Shown piece after piece: positions 29,192 through 38,108 of a DNA stretch of 64,000 nt. Source of the DNA: [Anoxybacillus] calidus (GTDB lineage Bacteria; Bacillota; Bacilli; Bacillales; Anoxybacillaceae); NCBI RefSeq assembly GCF_013760845.1, contig NZ_JACDUU010000004.1, positions 193,877 to 257,876 of the forward strand. The letters are read 5' to 3'. The notes under the pieces are model-generated. The model made no database searches. It saw only the letters and a program-made list of their open reading frames with translations, and was not told where the DNA came from. Each line of letters opens with the position of its first letter. Positions within the stretch are counted from its first letter, which is position 1. The translations under genes and the position numbers were made by a program.

Positions 29192-30379
29192 TCAATCATT
29201 ATGAACGGAGAGCTTTTTTCTATCTAGCGTCATAATCGTAAATAAAATCAACAAACCGATAAACGTTAAAATGCTAAAGAATAAATATACACCGCCGACA
29301 TGCCATCGATCGAGAATATAACCGCCAACAAACGTGCAAAACCAACTTCCTAATCCGTTGCCAACCGCCGAATAAATAGAAACAGCTGTAGCACGCACAC
29401 CATCAGGGGCTATATCACGAACATACTGCAAGGCAGCGGGAATGAACAAGCCAACTGAAAAACCTTGAGCCATCGTTGTTGCATAAACAAGTGTTAATGA
29501 CGGTTCAAAAAAATAAAATAGCCAACGGCATGCCGAAATCGAAGCAGCAAATAATAAAATCGGTACCATGCCATAGCGGCGAATGAATGAATCTGCCACT
29601 TTCATAAACGGTGCTTCACTTCCCGCAGCCAATAAAAAAGCAATACCAACTCCAGTTAACGTACCACCGATTTCCTTTATAAATACACCAAAATAAAAAT
29701 TATTTGCATAAATAGGTCCAAACACAAGAAAAGTCGTTAACAAAAACAATAAAAACTTCGGAATCTTAATTAATTTCGCCATTCCTTCGAAAACACGCAC
29801 TCTCATCGTTTGGCTCTCACGCGGCAACTTCCAGGCAAACAGTGCAGCTAAGAATAAAATAAAAGCGAACAAATAAAAAATCACATCAATAGAAAACATT
29901 TCTGATAGCCAGCCGCCGACAAGCACCGAAACAGCAAAACCAATTGCTCCCCAAAGGCGAATCGCTCCATAATTTCCTTTCGACTTTTGCACATAATTAA
30001 GTGTAATACTGTCCGACAGCGGTACAATCGCGCTTTGAGTAAATGCTAATAAAGCAGCAATGATGAGAAACCATATGTATTGATCCACGAACGAATAAAT
30101 CACTCCGATTAACGCTGTCCCAATTAATGTAATCGTCAAAACAGTAACTGGCTTTTGTGTATAATCACTAATCATTCCCCAAAACGGCTGAACAAAAATC
30201 ATCACGATTGGGCTAATCGACATAATCGTACCAATTTCTGTCCCTGATAGTCCCACTGTCTCTTTTAAATAAACCGACAAGAGCGGAAATAATGAGCCAA
30301 AAGCAAAGAACGTTAAAAAGTAAAACAATTGAAATGTCCATTTGCTTTGTTGTTCTCCGTGTTTTAACGCAAATTCCAT
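29192..30379 (-). CDS. MFS transporter, LacY/nucleoside-symporter-like (MFS_1_like)
   Basis: 395 residues with about 12 hydrophobic segments, for example FYFLTFFAFGSLFPLLSVYL near the N-terminus and VYLFFSILTFIGLLILFTIM at the end. The loop GMISDYTQKP between helices 2 and 3 is the MFS signature. Similar to the subgroup that includes sugar and nucleoside proton symporters; substrate unknown. ATG at 30379 has GGGGGA 6-7 bases upstream. Single gene between thpR and pepV, preceded by a copy of the dispersed repeat. Confidence 0.85.
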   Translation of the reverse strand: MEFALKHGEQQSKWTFQLFYFLTFFAFGSLFPLLSVYLKETVGLSGTEIGTIMSISPIVMIFVQPFWGMISDYTQKPVTVLTITLIGTALIGVIYSFVDQYIWFLIIAALLAFTQSAIVPLSDSITLNYVQKSKGNYGAIRLWGAIGFAVSVLVGGWLSEMFSIDVIFYLFAFILFLAALFAWKLPRESQTMRVRVFEGMAKLIKIPKFLLFLLTTFLVFGPIYANNFYFGVFIKEIGGTLTGVGIAFLLAAGSEAPFMKVADSFIRRYGMVPILLFAASISACRWLFYFFEPSLTLVYATTMAQGFSVGLFIPAALQYVRDIAPDGVRATAVSIYSAVGNGLGSWFCTFVGGYILDRWHVGGVYLFFSILTFIGLLILFTIMTLDRKKLSVHND

Positions 30380-30412
30380 GATGTTTCCCCCACATTCTTT
30401 CATCATAAAAAC

Positions 30413-30527
30413 GAGGCTGTCTCATAAAGGTCTGACTCCCTCAAACCATAACAATATTTAGGGCTTTTTCTTTCCGTTACCCATATATATTGCGGTTGAG
30501 GGGTCTTTGTTTTTGAGACAGCCTCTC
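30413..30527. repeat. Dispersed nested palindrome, copy 6 (GCTGTCTC/GAGACAGCC type)
   Basis: Outer arms ACGAGGCTGTCTCA and TGAGACAGCCTCTCT; inside AGGTCTGACTCCCTCAAACC and GGTTGAGGGGTCTTTG. A more diverged member of the family using the GACAGCC outer arm. It lies after pepV and before the MFS gene. Confidence 0.8.
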
Positions 30528-30571
30528 TCTATATAATACTATACATCATCAAACATATATTGGAAATAAAA

Positions 30572-31984
30572 TCATTTCGCAAGCTCATAAATCGCTTGGG
30601 CATAAATGGCCGTCGCTTTTAATAAATCTTCGATAATAATATATTCATCTTTTTGGTGAGCTACATCTGGCCGTCCTGGAAACAGCGGTCCAAAAGCAAC
30701 ACCAGCGTTTAGTGAACGGGCATACGTCCCGCCGCCGATCGAAATTAAAGACGCGCTTTCTCCTGTTTGCTCTTCATATACACGTTGCAGCGTCTTTACA
30801 AGGACATGATTTTTATCAACATGATGCGGCTTGGAATCGCTGAAGTTTTCAAGCGTAAATCCGTGCTTTTCACAAACTTGTTCAATCGTTTTCTTCGTTT
30901 GTTCAATATCATTCGTTACCGGGTAACGCAAATTTAACCCTAACTTCCCGCCTGTTTCTTGACGATACGATAAAATACCGACGTTAATGGTTAAATCACC
31001 GGTAATATCATCTGAATAAGCAACACCAAGAGTACGACCGCGCGAATCTCCGACAAAGTAATCATTGATGAAACGAATAAATGCTTGTGCATTTTGATCT
31101 AAAGGTATCTGAGCTAAAAAGCTCACCATAAATAACCCTGCATTTTTTCCGTTGTTCGGCTCCATACCGTGAGCGGAAATCCCTTCGAGCTGCAATGTGA
31201 CTGTTTCAGACTTAACCACTGCCTGACCGTTTAGGCTGTTCGTATGTAGAAACTGTTCGAAATGCTGTTTGACTTCATCACTTCGTCCGTTTTTCACAAG
31301 CAATACCGCTTCAGCAAAATCTGGAACCATGTTATAACGGCGTCCAGATTGGAAGGATTGCAATTGAATGTCACCATCTTCATTTGTCTGGACAGGCTTC
31401 TGACACAAATCAAAATCAGCAATTCCTTTTTCTGCATAAATGATTGGAAAATCCGCATCCGGGGCAAATCCCATCGTCGGCATTTCCTCGTGTTTAAAAT
31501 AATGGTCAACACAGCGCCAATTGCTTTCCTCGTCCGTGCCAATAATCATACGCACCCGTTTATTTAATGGCAATCCTAGTTCTTTCACCATTTTCATCGC
31601 ATAAAAAGCCGCCATTGTTGGTCCTTTATCATCAATTGCTCCACGGGCATAAATTTTTCCATCGCGAATTTCCGCAGAAAAAGGATCACTTGTCCATCCA
31701 TCTCCAGGCGGAACAACATCAACATGGCATAAAACCCCAATCAATTCTTCCCCTTGTCCAAACTCTAAGTGCCCTGCCAAACCGTCCACATTTTTCACTG
31801 TAAAACCTTCTTCCTCTCCGCGGCGAAGCAAATATTGAAGCGCTTCGTATACACCTTGTCCGAGTGGAGCTTCTTCCGTAGCACTTGCTTCATCAAACAC
31901 GCTTTTAATGCGTAAAAACTCCTGTGTATCACGAATGAGTTCTTCTTTTCTCTTTAACACTTCTTCCATCCAATTAATTCTCAT
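30572..31984 (-). CDS. pepV: Dipeptidase PepV (M20 family)
   Basis: Zinc dipeptidase of 470 residues, standard length for PepV. Metal and catalytic segments: VLCHVDVVPPGDGW (His and catalytic Asp), ARGAIDDKGP (bridging Asp), IGTDEESNWRC (catalytic Glu pair), FAPDADFPIIYAEKG, and a C-terminal His in GRPDVAHQKDE. The lid domain holds GISAHGMEPNNGKNAG. Cytosolic, acting on dipeptides with unrestricted N-terminal residues in this family. GGAAGGG lies about 7 bases before the ATG. Divergent from ytzE. Confidence 0.95.
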   Translation of the reverse strand: MRINWMEEVLKRKEELIRDTQEFLRIKSVFDEASATEEAPLGQGVYEALQYLLRRGEEEGFTVKNVDGLAGHLEFGQGEELIGVLCHVDVVPPGDGWTSDPFSAEIRDGKIYARGAIDDKGPTMAAFYAMKMVKELGLPLNKRVRMIIGTDEESNWRCVDHYFKHEEMPTMGFAPDADFPIIYAEKGIADFDLCQKPVQTNEDGDIQLQSFQSGRRYNMVPDFAEAVLLVKNGRSDEVKQHFEQFLHTNSLNGQAVVKSETVTLQLEGISAHGMEPNNGKNAGLFMVSFLAQIPLDQNAQAFIRFINDYFVGDSRGRTLGVAYSDDITGDLTINVGILSYRQETGGKLGLNLRYPVTNDIEQTKKTIEQVCEKHGFTLENFSDSKPHHVDKNHVLVKTLQRVYEEQTGESASLISIGGGTYARSLNAGVAFGPLFPGRPDVAHQKDEYIIIEDLLKATAIYAQAIYELAK

Positions 31985-32384
31985 TATGAATCCCTTCCTT
32001 CAAAGTTCTTCCACTGCCAACGTATCATACCCATCCTAAAAATGTCAAAATAATGAAGAAGTATGTAGAACAGCTTACATTTCTTTCATATATATTTATC
32101 TTACACTTTGACAAATTCCTAAAATTGTTCACACATTTTTTAATAAAAAGTAAGAAAAGTTTTAAAATTATTCTTTATTTTTGTTATAATGTAAATATCA
32201 TTTTAACATCAGCATAAGGAAATGCTGGAAATATGTAAATATTTTGTTAATTGTCCAACGTCTGTGGCATTTTTCACTTATGCTCGTGTAAAATGATAGT
32301 AAAAGAGACATCTTAAGAAATAATCTCTCATCTAGGTTGAAGTGTGTTGAGCCATGCGAATTACGAATGATAGGGAGTGGTCTT
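31985..32384 (+). promoter_or_regulatory. Long ytzE upstream region with extended -10 promoter and hairpin
   Basis: 400 bases without a gene. TTGTTATAAT (TATAAT at 32185-32190 with the TG of an extended -10) is the best promoter; it would give an untranslated leader of about 190 bases. The leader holds the hairpin CAGCAT/ATGCTG (32210-32227) and a second, weaker TAAAAT. No known riboswitch core was recognised. Confidence 0.45.
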
Positions 32385-32606
32385 TTGAAACCTTCAACTC
32401 ATCGGATGCTAACTCGTATTAAATCTGTTTACATGTTCATCAATGAACGTGGAACAGTAACAACACAGGAACTCGTTGATGAATTTGGCATCACCCCAAG
32501 AACGATTCAACGAGATTTGAACGTGTTAGCATATAATGACCTAGTTCGCAGCCCAAGCAAGGGCAAATGGACAACAACCAATAAGAGGGTGAAAATGTCA
32601 TCTTAA
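32385..32606 (+). CDS. ytzE: DeoR-family small transcriptional regulator YtzE
   Basis: 73-residue protein that is essentially a lone DeoR-type winged helix: RIKSVYMFINERGTVTTQEL, then VDEFGITPRTIQRDLNVLAY as the recognition helix and SPSKGKWTTT at the wing. No sensor domain. Start is TTG at 32385 with AGGGAG 7 bases upstream; B. subtilis YtzE begins at the equivalent LKPST position. The open frame 16 codons upstream lacks a ribosome site. Targets are unknown. Convergent with the pseudouridine synthase gene, sharing a terminator. Confidence 0.9.
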   Translation: MKPSTHRMLTRIKSVYMFINERGTVTTQELVDEFGITPRTIQRDLNVLAYNDLVRSPSKGKWTTTNKRVKMSS

Positions 32607-32704
32607 TTGGGATTCTCTAGAGAAAAAGGTGAGAGGTTATTCAACACGCCAAGCTGTTAGCCTCAACATGCCAAACAGTGAATAATAAAATATTGATATA
32701 AAAA

Positions 32705-32733
32705 GGAACCTACTGCAAAGGTTCCGTTTTTTT
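32705..32733. terminator. Terminator between ytzE and the pseudouridine synthase gene
   Basis: GGAACC..GGTTCC hairpin with T7 on the plus strand and an A-run before it, suited to both directions. Confidence 0.8.
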
Positions 32734-32737
32734 GTCG

Positions 32738-33475
32738 TTACGTTTGTTGAAAGCTTTTTAATAATTCCACTTCCTCATCTGTTAGCTCTCGATATTCTCC
32801 AAGTTCAAGCGACTCATCGAGTGAAAGGGGGCCCATTTGAATTCTCTTTAAATAGACGACACGTTTTCCGACAGCTTGAAACATTCGTTTTACTTGATGA
32901 AATTTCCCTTCTGTAATCGTCACTTCTACATCAGAGCGAATGCCCGATTTTAAAATCACAAGCTCGGCTGGTTTTGTCTCATAGCCATCATCAAGAACAA
33001 TCCCTTGACGAAACGCTGTAACATCCGCTTCTGTGACCTCACCATCAATGACGGCGAAATAGGTTTTCGGAACATGTTTTTTCGGTGACAATAACTGATG
33101 AGCGAGCTGTCCATCGTTCGTCAATAACAATAGTCCTTCCGTATCCTTGTCTAAGCGTCCAACCGGAAATGGCTCAAAAATTTTATCCTCTTCTTCAAGC
33201 AAATCAATAACCGTTTCTTGCGCGACATCTTCAGTAGCAGAAATGACTCCAGGCGGTTTGTTCATCATTAAATATATAAACTCTTTATACTGAACTTCTT
33301 CCCCCCACACCGTTACAACCTGCTCATCGGGATTCACTTGCATCTTCGGATCCTTCACAATTACATCGTCTACTTTTACAACGCCTGACTTTAGCAATTT
33401 TTTTACTTCTTTACGCGTTCCATAGCCCATATTTGCTAGTAACTTATCAATCCGCAAACTCAATGTTTCTTTCAT
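32738..33475 (-). CDS. rsuA: RsuA-family 16S rRNA pseudouridine synthase (YtzG type)
   Basis: About 245 residues: S4 RNA-binding domain first (LRIDKLLANMGYGTRKEVKK, about 7-26), then the catalytic domain with FPVGRLDKDTEGLLLLTNDG, whose Asp is the nucleophile, YLMMNKPPGVIS, and EGKFHQVKRMFQAVG near the end. In E. coli RsuA modifies U516 of 16S rRNA; the same target is likely. ATG at 33475 is the best-placed start, but GAAAGG abuts it with no spacing; the B. subtilis homologue begins about six residues later, so a TTG just downstream is an alternative. Confidence 0.88.
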   Translation of the reverse strand: MKETLSLRIDKLLANMGYGTRKEVKKLLKSGVVKVDDVIVKDPKMQVNPDEQVVTVWGEEVQYKEFIYLMMNKPPGVISATEDVAQETVIDLLEEEDKIFEPFPVGRLDKDTEGLLLLTNDGQLAHQLLSPKKHVPKTYFAVIDGEVTEADVTAFRQGIVLDDGYETKPAELVILKSGIRSDVEVTITEGKFHQVKRMFQAVGKRVVYLKRIQMGPLSLDESLELGEYRELTDEEVELLKSFQQT

Positions 33476-33576
33476 CCTTTCGTGAAATTTTTGTTTTTTT
33501 AGGCATTCGTCTAGTCCGCTTTTATCACTATCACATACACTGCTTAAGAAGAAACAACAGAAAGGAGCTCCTAAGC

Positions 33577-33858
33577 ATGGACTATCGACAACAACAGCAA
33601 CAACCAACTTATCCTGGCGGCTATCCAGGAGCACCTGGTTACCCAGGAACACCTGGCTATCCAGGAACACCTAGCTATCCAGGAACACCTGGTGGCTATC
33701 CAGGAACCTTTGCTGCTCCACCTCCTGTAAATATCGAACGACGCCTTGAACGTATCGAAAGAACACTAGAGCGTCATACAGAACGCTTAAACCGTTTAAA
33801 CCGCCGTCTTCAACGAGTAGAGCGTCAACTCGGTTTACCTTTTTCTGATAGTTTTTAA
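33577..33858 (+). CDS. Pro/Gly/Tyr-repeat protein with basic coiled-coil tail
   Basis: 93 residues, unrecognised. Residues 3-10 are Gln-rich; about 12-45 are five to six tandem copies of a YPGTPG-type hexapeptide (GYPGTPGYPGTPSYPGTPGG); about 53-85 are a heptad-like Arg/Leu/Glu helix (RRLERIERTLERHTERLNRL). The repeat DNA is also near-identical. AAAGGAG sits 9 bases before the ATG. Pro-Gly-Tyr repeats with a short coiled coil are common in spore-coat and surface proteins of bacilli, so a spore role is a reasonable guess only. A CATACACTG block about 45 bases upstream resembles a sigma-K -10, without a clear -35. Confidence 0.75.
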   Translation: MDYRQQQQQPTYPGGYPGAPGYPGTPGYPGTPSYPGTPGGYPGTFAAPPPVNIERRLERIERTLERHTERLNRLNRRLQRVERQLGLPFSDSF

Positions 33859-33865
33859 AGGCAAA

Positions 33866-33891
33866 AGAAGGCTGTTACGAAACAGCCTTCT
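33866..33891. terminator. Terminator between repeat protein and ytgP
   Basis: AGAAGGCTGTT/AACAGCCTTCT hairpin followed by a T-rich run; lies between convergent genes and overlaps the ytgP 3' end. Confidence 0.8.
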
Positions 33892-35500
33892 CTTTTTTCT
33901 TTCTTAAAAACGCAAAGCGATCGCCGAACAAATACATAAGCAATTCGGAACGATAGCTCATATAAAAATAAGCAGCTGCGCCAACAAGTGCACCAATAAA
34001 AACGATAACAATCGAATCGAACTTACCGCCATTATAATGTAAAGCAATCTTCAATACAGGAACAACAACACTTACTACAATACACATCACCGCTGTAAAA
34101 ATTCCCATTAACAACGTTCGGCGCAAAACGAGGCGGTAACGGTAATTTGCATACTTTCTAATTATCCATAAATTGAATGCCACCGATACGAAATAACCAA
34201 GAGTAGTCGCCAAAACAGCCCCGATTGTCGCAAATTTGGTAATGAAATAATAGTTAAAAATGAGTTTTACAAACAATCCGATTGTTAAGCCAATGACGGT
34301 AAATCGTTGTTGGTTAATTCCTTGCAATATCGCAGAGGTAACCGAAAAGAGCGCAAATAAAATCGCTGCTGGTGCATACCATCGCAACACTTCGCTCCCA
34401 AGTTCATCATAACCGTAAAAGGTGGTATATACTGGTTCCGCTAATAATGCCATGCCGACAACTGCCGGCAATGTTAAAAATAACATTACTTGGAATGTTT
34501 GATTAAGTTGTTTTCTTAATAACTTTTGGTCACGTTCAATATATGACTTTGTAATGGCTGGAATTAACGTTAAACTAAAAGACGTCGCCAGCGTAACAGG
34601 AATAATGATGAGTTTTTGCACCCATATATTAAAAATCGCATAAGCCTTCTCAGAAATAGCAGCGAGCCCAATGCTTGCCATTGCCCGGTTAAATGTAAAT
34701 AGGTCAATTAATTGAAAAAGAGGCATCGCCAAGCCGGTAAAAACAAACGGCGCAGCATACATAATCAACTCTTTATACATATCCGACAGTGATGGTTGAA
34801 GCTGTCCCTTATCTTTTTGTAACAATTGATCGAAAGCGTCTTTTCGTTTGAACCAATACCAAATTAACACCCCTAAACCGCCTAACGCCCCGACAAATGC
34901 GGCAAATGTAGACAAACTGATCGCTGTTACTAAAGAGCCATCTAGCATTTTCAGCACGACATAACAGCTTGCAAGCAAAAAGATGATGCGAACAAGCTGC
35001 TCAATGACCTGCGAAATGGCCGTAGGTCCCATTGATTCGTGTCCTTGGAAAAAACCGCGAATCAGACTCATGAGTGGGACGAGCAAAAGGGCAAAACTAA
35101 CGGCACGAATGACGGTTGTTACATCTGCCACTGTATTTCCATTTCCGCCGTCGTTAATAACCAATGGTGCAATCATTGGTGCAATGGTATATAATATAGC
35201 GAATGACAAAAAACCCGTGAAGGACATTAGCAGCAAGCCCGATTTAAACAACCTTCTCCCAACGCGATATTCCCCTAATGCATTATATTTAGATACAAAT
35301 TTAGAAACAGCAAGCGGAACCCCCATTGTCGCAATGCTAATAAAAATCGTATATGGCACATAACCATAACCGTATAGCGCACCGCCTCGATCGCCGACAA
35401 GCGCTTCAAACGGAAACACATAGATTAATCCGAGCAAGCGCGACAGCATAACACCAATGGTTAAAATGAGCGTTCCGCGCAACAATTTTGATGATGACAT
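33875..35500 (-). CDS. ytgP: Putative lipid II / polysaccharide flippase YtgP (MurJ-type MOP transporter)
   Basis: 541 residues with about 14 membrane helices, beginning LLRGTLILTIGVMLSRLLGL, the N-terminal signature of MviN/RfbX-like exporters. In B. subtilis YtgP (also called MurJ) takes part in flipping lipid-linked wall precursors across the membrane. Further helices such as SLTLIPAITKS and GINQQRFTVIGLTIGLFVKL contain the charged residues usual in the family's central cavity. Paralogues (SpoVB and others) share this architecture, so assignment to YtgP relies on gene order next to ytfP. Confidence 0.9.
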   Translation of the reverse strand: MSSSKLLRGTLILTIGVMLSRLLGLIYVFPFEALVGDRGGALYGYGYVPYTIFISIATMGVPLAVSKFVSKYNALGEYRVGRRLFKSGLLLMSFTGFLSFAILYTIAPMIAPLVINDGGNGNTVADVTTVIRAVSFALLLVPLMSLIRGFFQGHESMGPTAISQVIEQLVRIIFLLASCYVVLKMLDGSLVTAISLSTFAAFVGALGGLGVLIWYWFKRKDAFDQLLQKDKGQLQPSLSDMYKELIMYAAPFVFTGLAMPLFQLIDLFTFNRAMASIGLAAISEKAYAIFNIWVQKLIIIPVTLATSFSLTLIPAITKSYIERDQKLLRKQLNQTFQVMLFLTLPAVVGMALLAEPVYTTFYGYDELGSEVLRWYAPAAILFALFSVTSAILQGINQQRFTVIGLTIGLFVKLIFNYYFITKFATIGAVLATTLGYFVSVAFNLWIIRKYANYRYRLVLRRTLLMGIFTAVMCIVVSVVVPVLKIALHYNGGKFDSIVIVFIGALVGAAAYFYMSYRSELLMYLFGDRFAFLRKKKEKAVS

Positions 35501-35626
35501 AACATCCCTTCCTTAGCACGAAAGCTTTTCAAATACTATAGTATTTTACCATATTCCTGTTCAAGTCGAGAAATTTTCTTCATTCGTTTATAATGGAAAG
35601 CGATTGAAAGGTTGGTGAATGTAAAA

Positions 35627-36898
35627 ATGAAGTATGATGTGATTGTCGTCGGTGGCGGCCCTTCTGGATTAATGGCAGCAATTGCGGCCGGAGAGCAAGG
35701 GGCAAAAGTATTGCTTGTTGATAAAGGGGACAAGCTCGGACGCAAGCTGGCGATTTCCGGCGGTGGGCGCTGCAATGTGACAAACCGCCTTCCTGTCGAT
35801 GAACTTGTAAAGCATATCCCGGGAAACGGCCGTTTTTTATACAGCGCGTTTTCCGTATTCAACAATGAAGACATTATTCACTTTTTCGAACGTCTTGGTA
35901 TTCGTCTAAAAGAAGAAGACCATGGCCGCATGTTTCCGATGACGGACAACGCGCAATCAGTCGTTGACGCGCTTGTGAATGAATTGAAAAAACGAAACGT
36001 TCATATTCGTGTTAATACTCCCGTCGCCGATGTTGAGTATGAAAACGGTAAAACGGTCGGCATTACGCTAAAGACTGGAGAATTTATCGCTGCTAAAAGC
36101 GTTGTTGTCGCTGTTGGAGGCAAATCGGTTCCCCAGACCGGCTCAACCGGTGATGGTTATGCTTGGGCAGAGAAAGCGGGACATACGATTACAGAGCTCT
36201 TTCCAACAGAAGTGCCCATTACTTCAGAGGAACGATTCATTAAAGAGCGAACCTTGCAAGGTCTTTCTTTGCGCAATGTGGCGTTAAGTGTACTCAATCA
36301 AAAAGGAAAAGCGATTATTACGCACCGAATGGATATGATTTTTACTCATTTTGGCATTTCTGGCCCAGCAGCGCTCCGTTGCAGCCAATTTGTTGTGAAA
36401 GAGCTAAAAAAATCGAAAACGAATACGGTGACGATGAGCATTGATGCAATGCCGGACAAAAATGCGGAAGAAATTTTCCAAGAAATTGTGAAATTATTAA
36501 AAGCAGAGCCAAAAAAAGCAGTAAAAAACGTGCTAAAAGGATTATTGCCTGAACGATACTTACTGTTTTTATTAGAGAAAAACGATATCGATCCACAGAC
36601 AACCGCAAGCACTCTATCACACGAAAAGTTGCGCGCGTTCGTGCGTGACTGCAAACAATTTCAATTCTATGTACACGGCACATTGCCGCTTGAAAAAGCG
36701 TTTGTCACCGGTGGCGGCGTTTCCGTCAAAGAAATTCATCCGAAAGAAATGTCGTCAAAGCTCATGAAGGGACTTTATTTTTGCGGGGAAATTTTAGATA
36801 TTCATGGCTACACAGGCGGATATAACATTACTGCCGCACTTGTAACAGGAAGGCTTGCTGGTTTAAATGCAGCCAAACGAGCATTAAATGAAGAATGA
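35627..36898 (+). CDS. ytfP: HI0933-like flavoprotein YtfP
   Basis: FAD-dependent protein of 423 residues. The N-terminal dinucleotide fold is [20 protein letters not shown] (about 3-22), followed by the family hallmark [16 protein letters not shown] (about 43-58); [20 protein letters not shown] and the C-terminal [20 protein letters not shown] complete the FAD site. Physiological substrate is unknown. ATG at 35627 is used, with GGTGA 8 bases upstream; TTG and GTG codons a few positions earlier overlap that site. Divergent from ytgP. Confidence 0.92.
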   Translation: MKYDVIVVGGGPSGLMAAIAAGEQGAKVLLVDKGDKLGRKLAISGGGRCNVTNRLPVDELVKHIPGNGRFLYSAFSVFNNEDIIHFFERLGIRLKEEDHGRMFPMTDNAQSVVDALVNELKKRNVHIRVNTPVADVEYENGKTVGITLKTGEFIAAKSVVVAVGGKSVPQTGSTGDGYAWAEKAGHTITELFPTEVPITSEERFIKERTLQGLSLRNVALSVLNQKGKAIITHRMDMIFTHFGISGPAALRCSQFVVKELKKSKTNTVTMSIDAMPDKNAEEIFQEIVKLLKAEPKKAVKNVLKGLLPERYLLFLLEKNDIDPQTTASTLSHEKLRAFVRDCKQFQFYVHGTLPLEKAFVTGGGVSVKEIHPKEMSSKLMKGLYFCGEILDIHGYTGGYNITAALVTGRLAGLNAAKRALNEE

Positions 36899-36907
36899 TG
36901 CCCATAC

Positions 36908-36963
36908 GTGTCTGTCTCCCTCCGACCATCACATATTCATACAGCGTTGGAGAAGACAGACAC
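36908..36963. repeat. Inverted repeat with GTGTCTGTCT arms
   Basis: GTGTCTGTCT and AGACAGACAC flank about 30 bases. The arms resemble the inner blocks of the dispersed family (GTGTCTGACC) but the outer arms are missing. Located between convergent ytfP and cse60. Confidence 0.5.
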
Positions 36964-36976
36964 TTTTACTGTCGAG

Positions 36977-37156
36977 TCAACCACGATAAATAACCATTGC
37001 CGAAAAACAATAAACTTGTTCCCCTTCCGACTCCATTGCTGCAACGTCGTATTTAATGTCAACCAGCTGACCTTCTTTCAAACCTGCCAAAAACTTATTG
37101 ACTGCAGCTTCTAAATCTTTTTCGTGCTCTTCATCAAATATTTTTACTTTATACAT
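36977..37156 (-). CDS. cse60: Sporulation protein Cse60 (YteV)
   Basis: A 59-residue gene. Its translation starts YKVKIFDEEHEKDLEAAVNK and continues with FLAGLKEGQLVDIKYDVA and VYCFSAMVIYRG, matching the sigma-E-dependent Cse60 family of B. subtilis (60 residues). A GGTGG sequence lies about 9 bases before the ATG. It overlaps the end of the DinB-like gene by 13 bases on the same strand, suggesting co-transcription. Molecular function is unknown; in B. subtilis expression is in the mother cell at an early sporulation stage. Confidence 0.85.
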   Translation of the reverse strand: MYKVKIFDEEHEKDLEAAVNKFLAGLKEGQLVDIKYDVAAMESEGEQVYCFSAMVIYRG

Positions 37157-37659
37157 TTTTCTTCCACCATCTCCCTGAGCGCTTTTTCATTCAACCCTTT
37201 TTGGCAAAACTGAAAGGATATACATTTCATTGATTTTACACGGTCAATAATTTGCCCAAGATGATAAGCAGTGTGCTCGACGAGATGATACAAGCGGTGA
37301 ATATCGACATTCGAATCAAGGCTATCCATACACTTCATTATTTCGTTTTTCCATTTATCAAAAGTCATTTGAACATGTTCACATAGTTCTTCCGATGACC
37401 AGTCAAACTGCGGAAAATATTCTTCAATCCCTTTAGAAAATTGGATCGTTGAATCTGTATACTGCAACGTATTTCTTCGAATATGCTGGCATATATGGAG
37501 AACTACTCCACCAATTGTGTTCAGTTCCTTTGCTTCACGCATCCAGAGTTCTTCTTTATTTAAAGCTTGAAGAGCTTGCAACAACTTAGGTAAATAATGA
37601 TGGTACATACGATGGAAAGAAATGTTTAGAAACACCCTTAATGTTTCGTCCTTTTTCAT
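37144..37659 (-). CDS. DinB-like four-helix protein
   Basis: 171-residue, helix-rich protein. Histidines placed like the DinB/YfiT metal triad are seen in VVLHICQHIRRNT (about 52-64) and LVEHTAYHLGQIIDRVK (about 127-143). Such proteins often are metal-dependent thiol (bacillithiol) S-transferases or of unknown activity; substrate not known. The gene precedes and overlaps cse60, so expression during sporulation is possible. AGGAGG lies upstream of the ATG. Confidence 0.78.
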   Translation of the reverse strand: MKKDETLRVFLNISFHRMYHHYLPKLLQALQALNKEELWMREAKELNTIGGVVLHICQHIRRNTLQYTDSTIQFSKGIEEYFPQFDWSSEELCEHVQMTFDKWKNEIMKCMDSLDSNVDIHRLYHLVEHTAYHLGQIIDRVKSMKCISFQFCQKGLNEKALREMVEEKCIK

Positions 37660-37721
37660 TGTCTATCCTCCTTTAAAAATATCTTTCTGTATCCCCATCG
37701 AAAGTTCCTTCATGCAAAATA

Positions 37722-37760
37722 AAAAGAGGCGTCTCGACATGATGAGATCGCCTCTTTTTA
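37722..37760 (-). terminator. Terminator after ytwF
   Basis: AAAGAGGCG...CGCCTCTTTTT hairpin with A and T runs on both sides, between the ytwF stop and the DinB-like gene. Confidence 0.8.
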
Positions 37761-37780
37761 TTATTTTGTCGCTTTTTTAG

Positions 37781-38089
37781 CTATTTCGTTACCTCCCCAT
37801 CCCATGCAAGCATGCCGCCGACCATGTTGCGTACGTTGTAGCCCAATTCTTGCAAATAGCGGCATACATTTCCGCTGCGAGCGCCGGAACGGCAGATGAA
37901 GATATATTCTTCCTCTTTGTTGAATTCGTCTAAACGGTTAGGAATATCGCCCATTTTAATATGCTTTGCTCCCGGAATCATGCCATGTGCTACTTCTTCA
38001 TCCTCGCGCACATCGATTAAATTTAATTTTTCTCCGCTCTCTAGTTTCTTTTTTAGTTCTTCCGTTGTAATTTCTTTGATTTCTTCCAT
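37781..38089 (-). CDS. ytwF: Rhodanese-like protein YtwF
   Basis: Single-domain rhodanese of 102 residues. The active-site loop is ICRSGARSGNV (Cys about 67), with the conserved NLIDVREDEEVAHGMIPGAKHI upstream. These proteins carry persulfide sulfur on the cysteine; the acceptor is unknown. AAGGGGA lies before the ATG. It follows leuS on the same strand without a clear terminator in that direction, so partial read-through from leuS is possible. Confidence 0.92.
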   Translation of the reverse strand: MEEIKEITTEELKKKLESGEKLNLIDVREDEEVAHGMIPGAKHIKMGDIPNRLDEFNKEEEYIFICRSGARSGNVCRYLQELGYNVRNMVGGMLAWDGEVTK

Positions 38090-38108
38090 TATGAAATCCC
38101 CTTTCTAA

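Noticed and set aside
33601-33720. Short direct repeats, possible CRISPR
   Set aside because: The repeats are contiguous codons for a YPGTPG protein motif with no spacers.
36908-37114. 68-codon plus-strand frame after ytfP
   Set aside because: It is antisense to the recognised cse60 gene and lacks a ribosome site.
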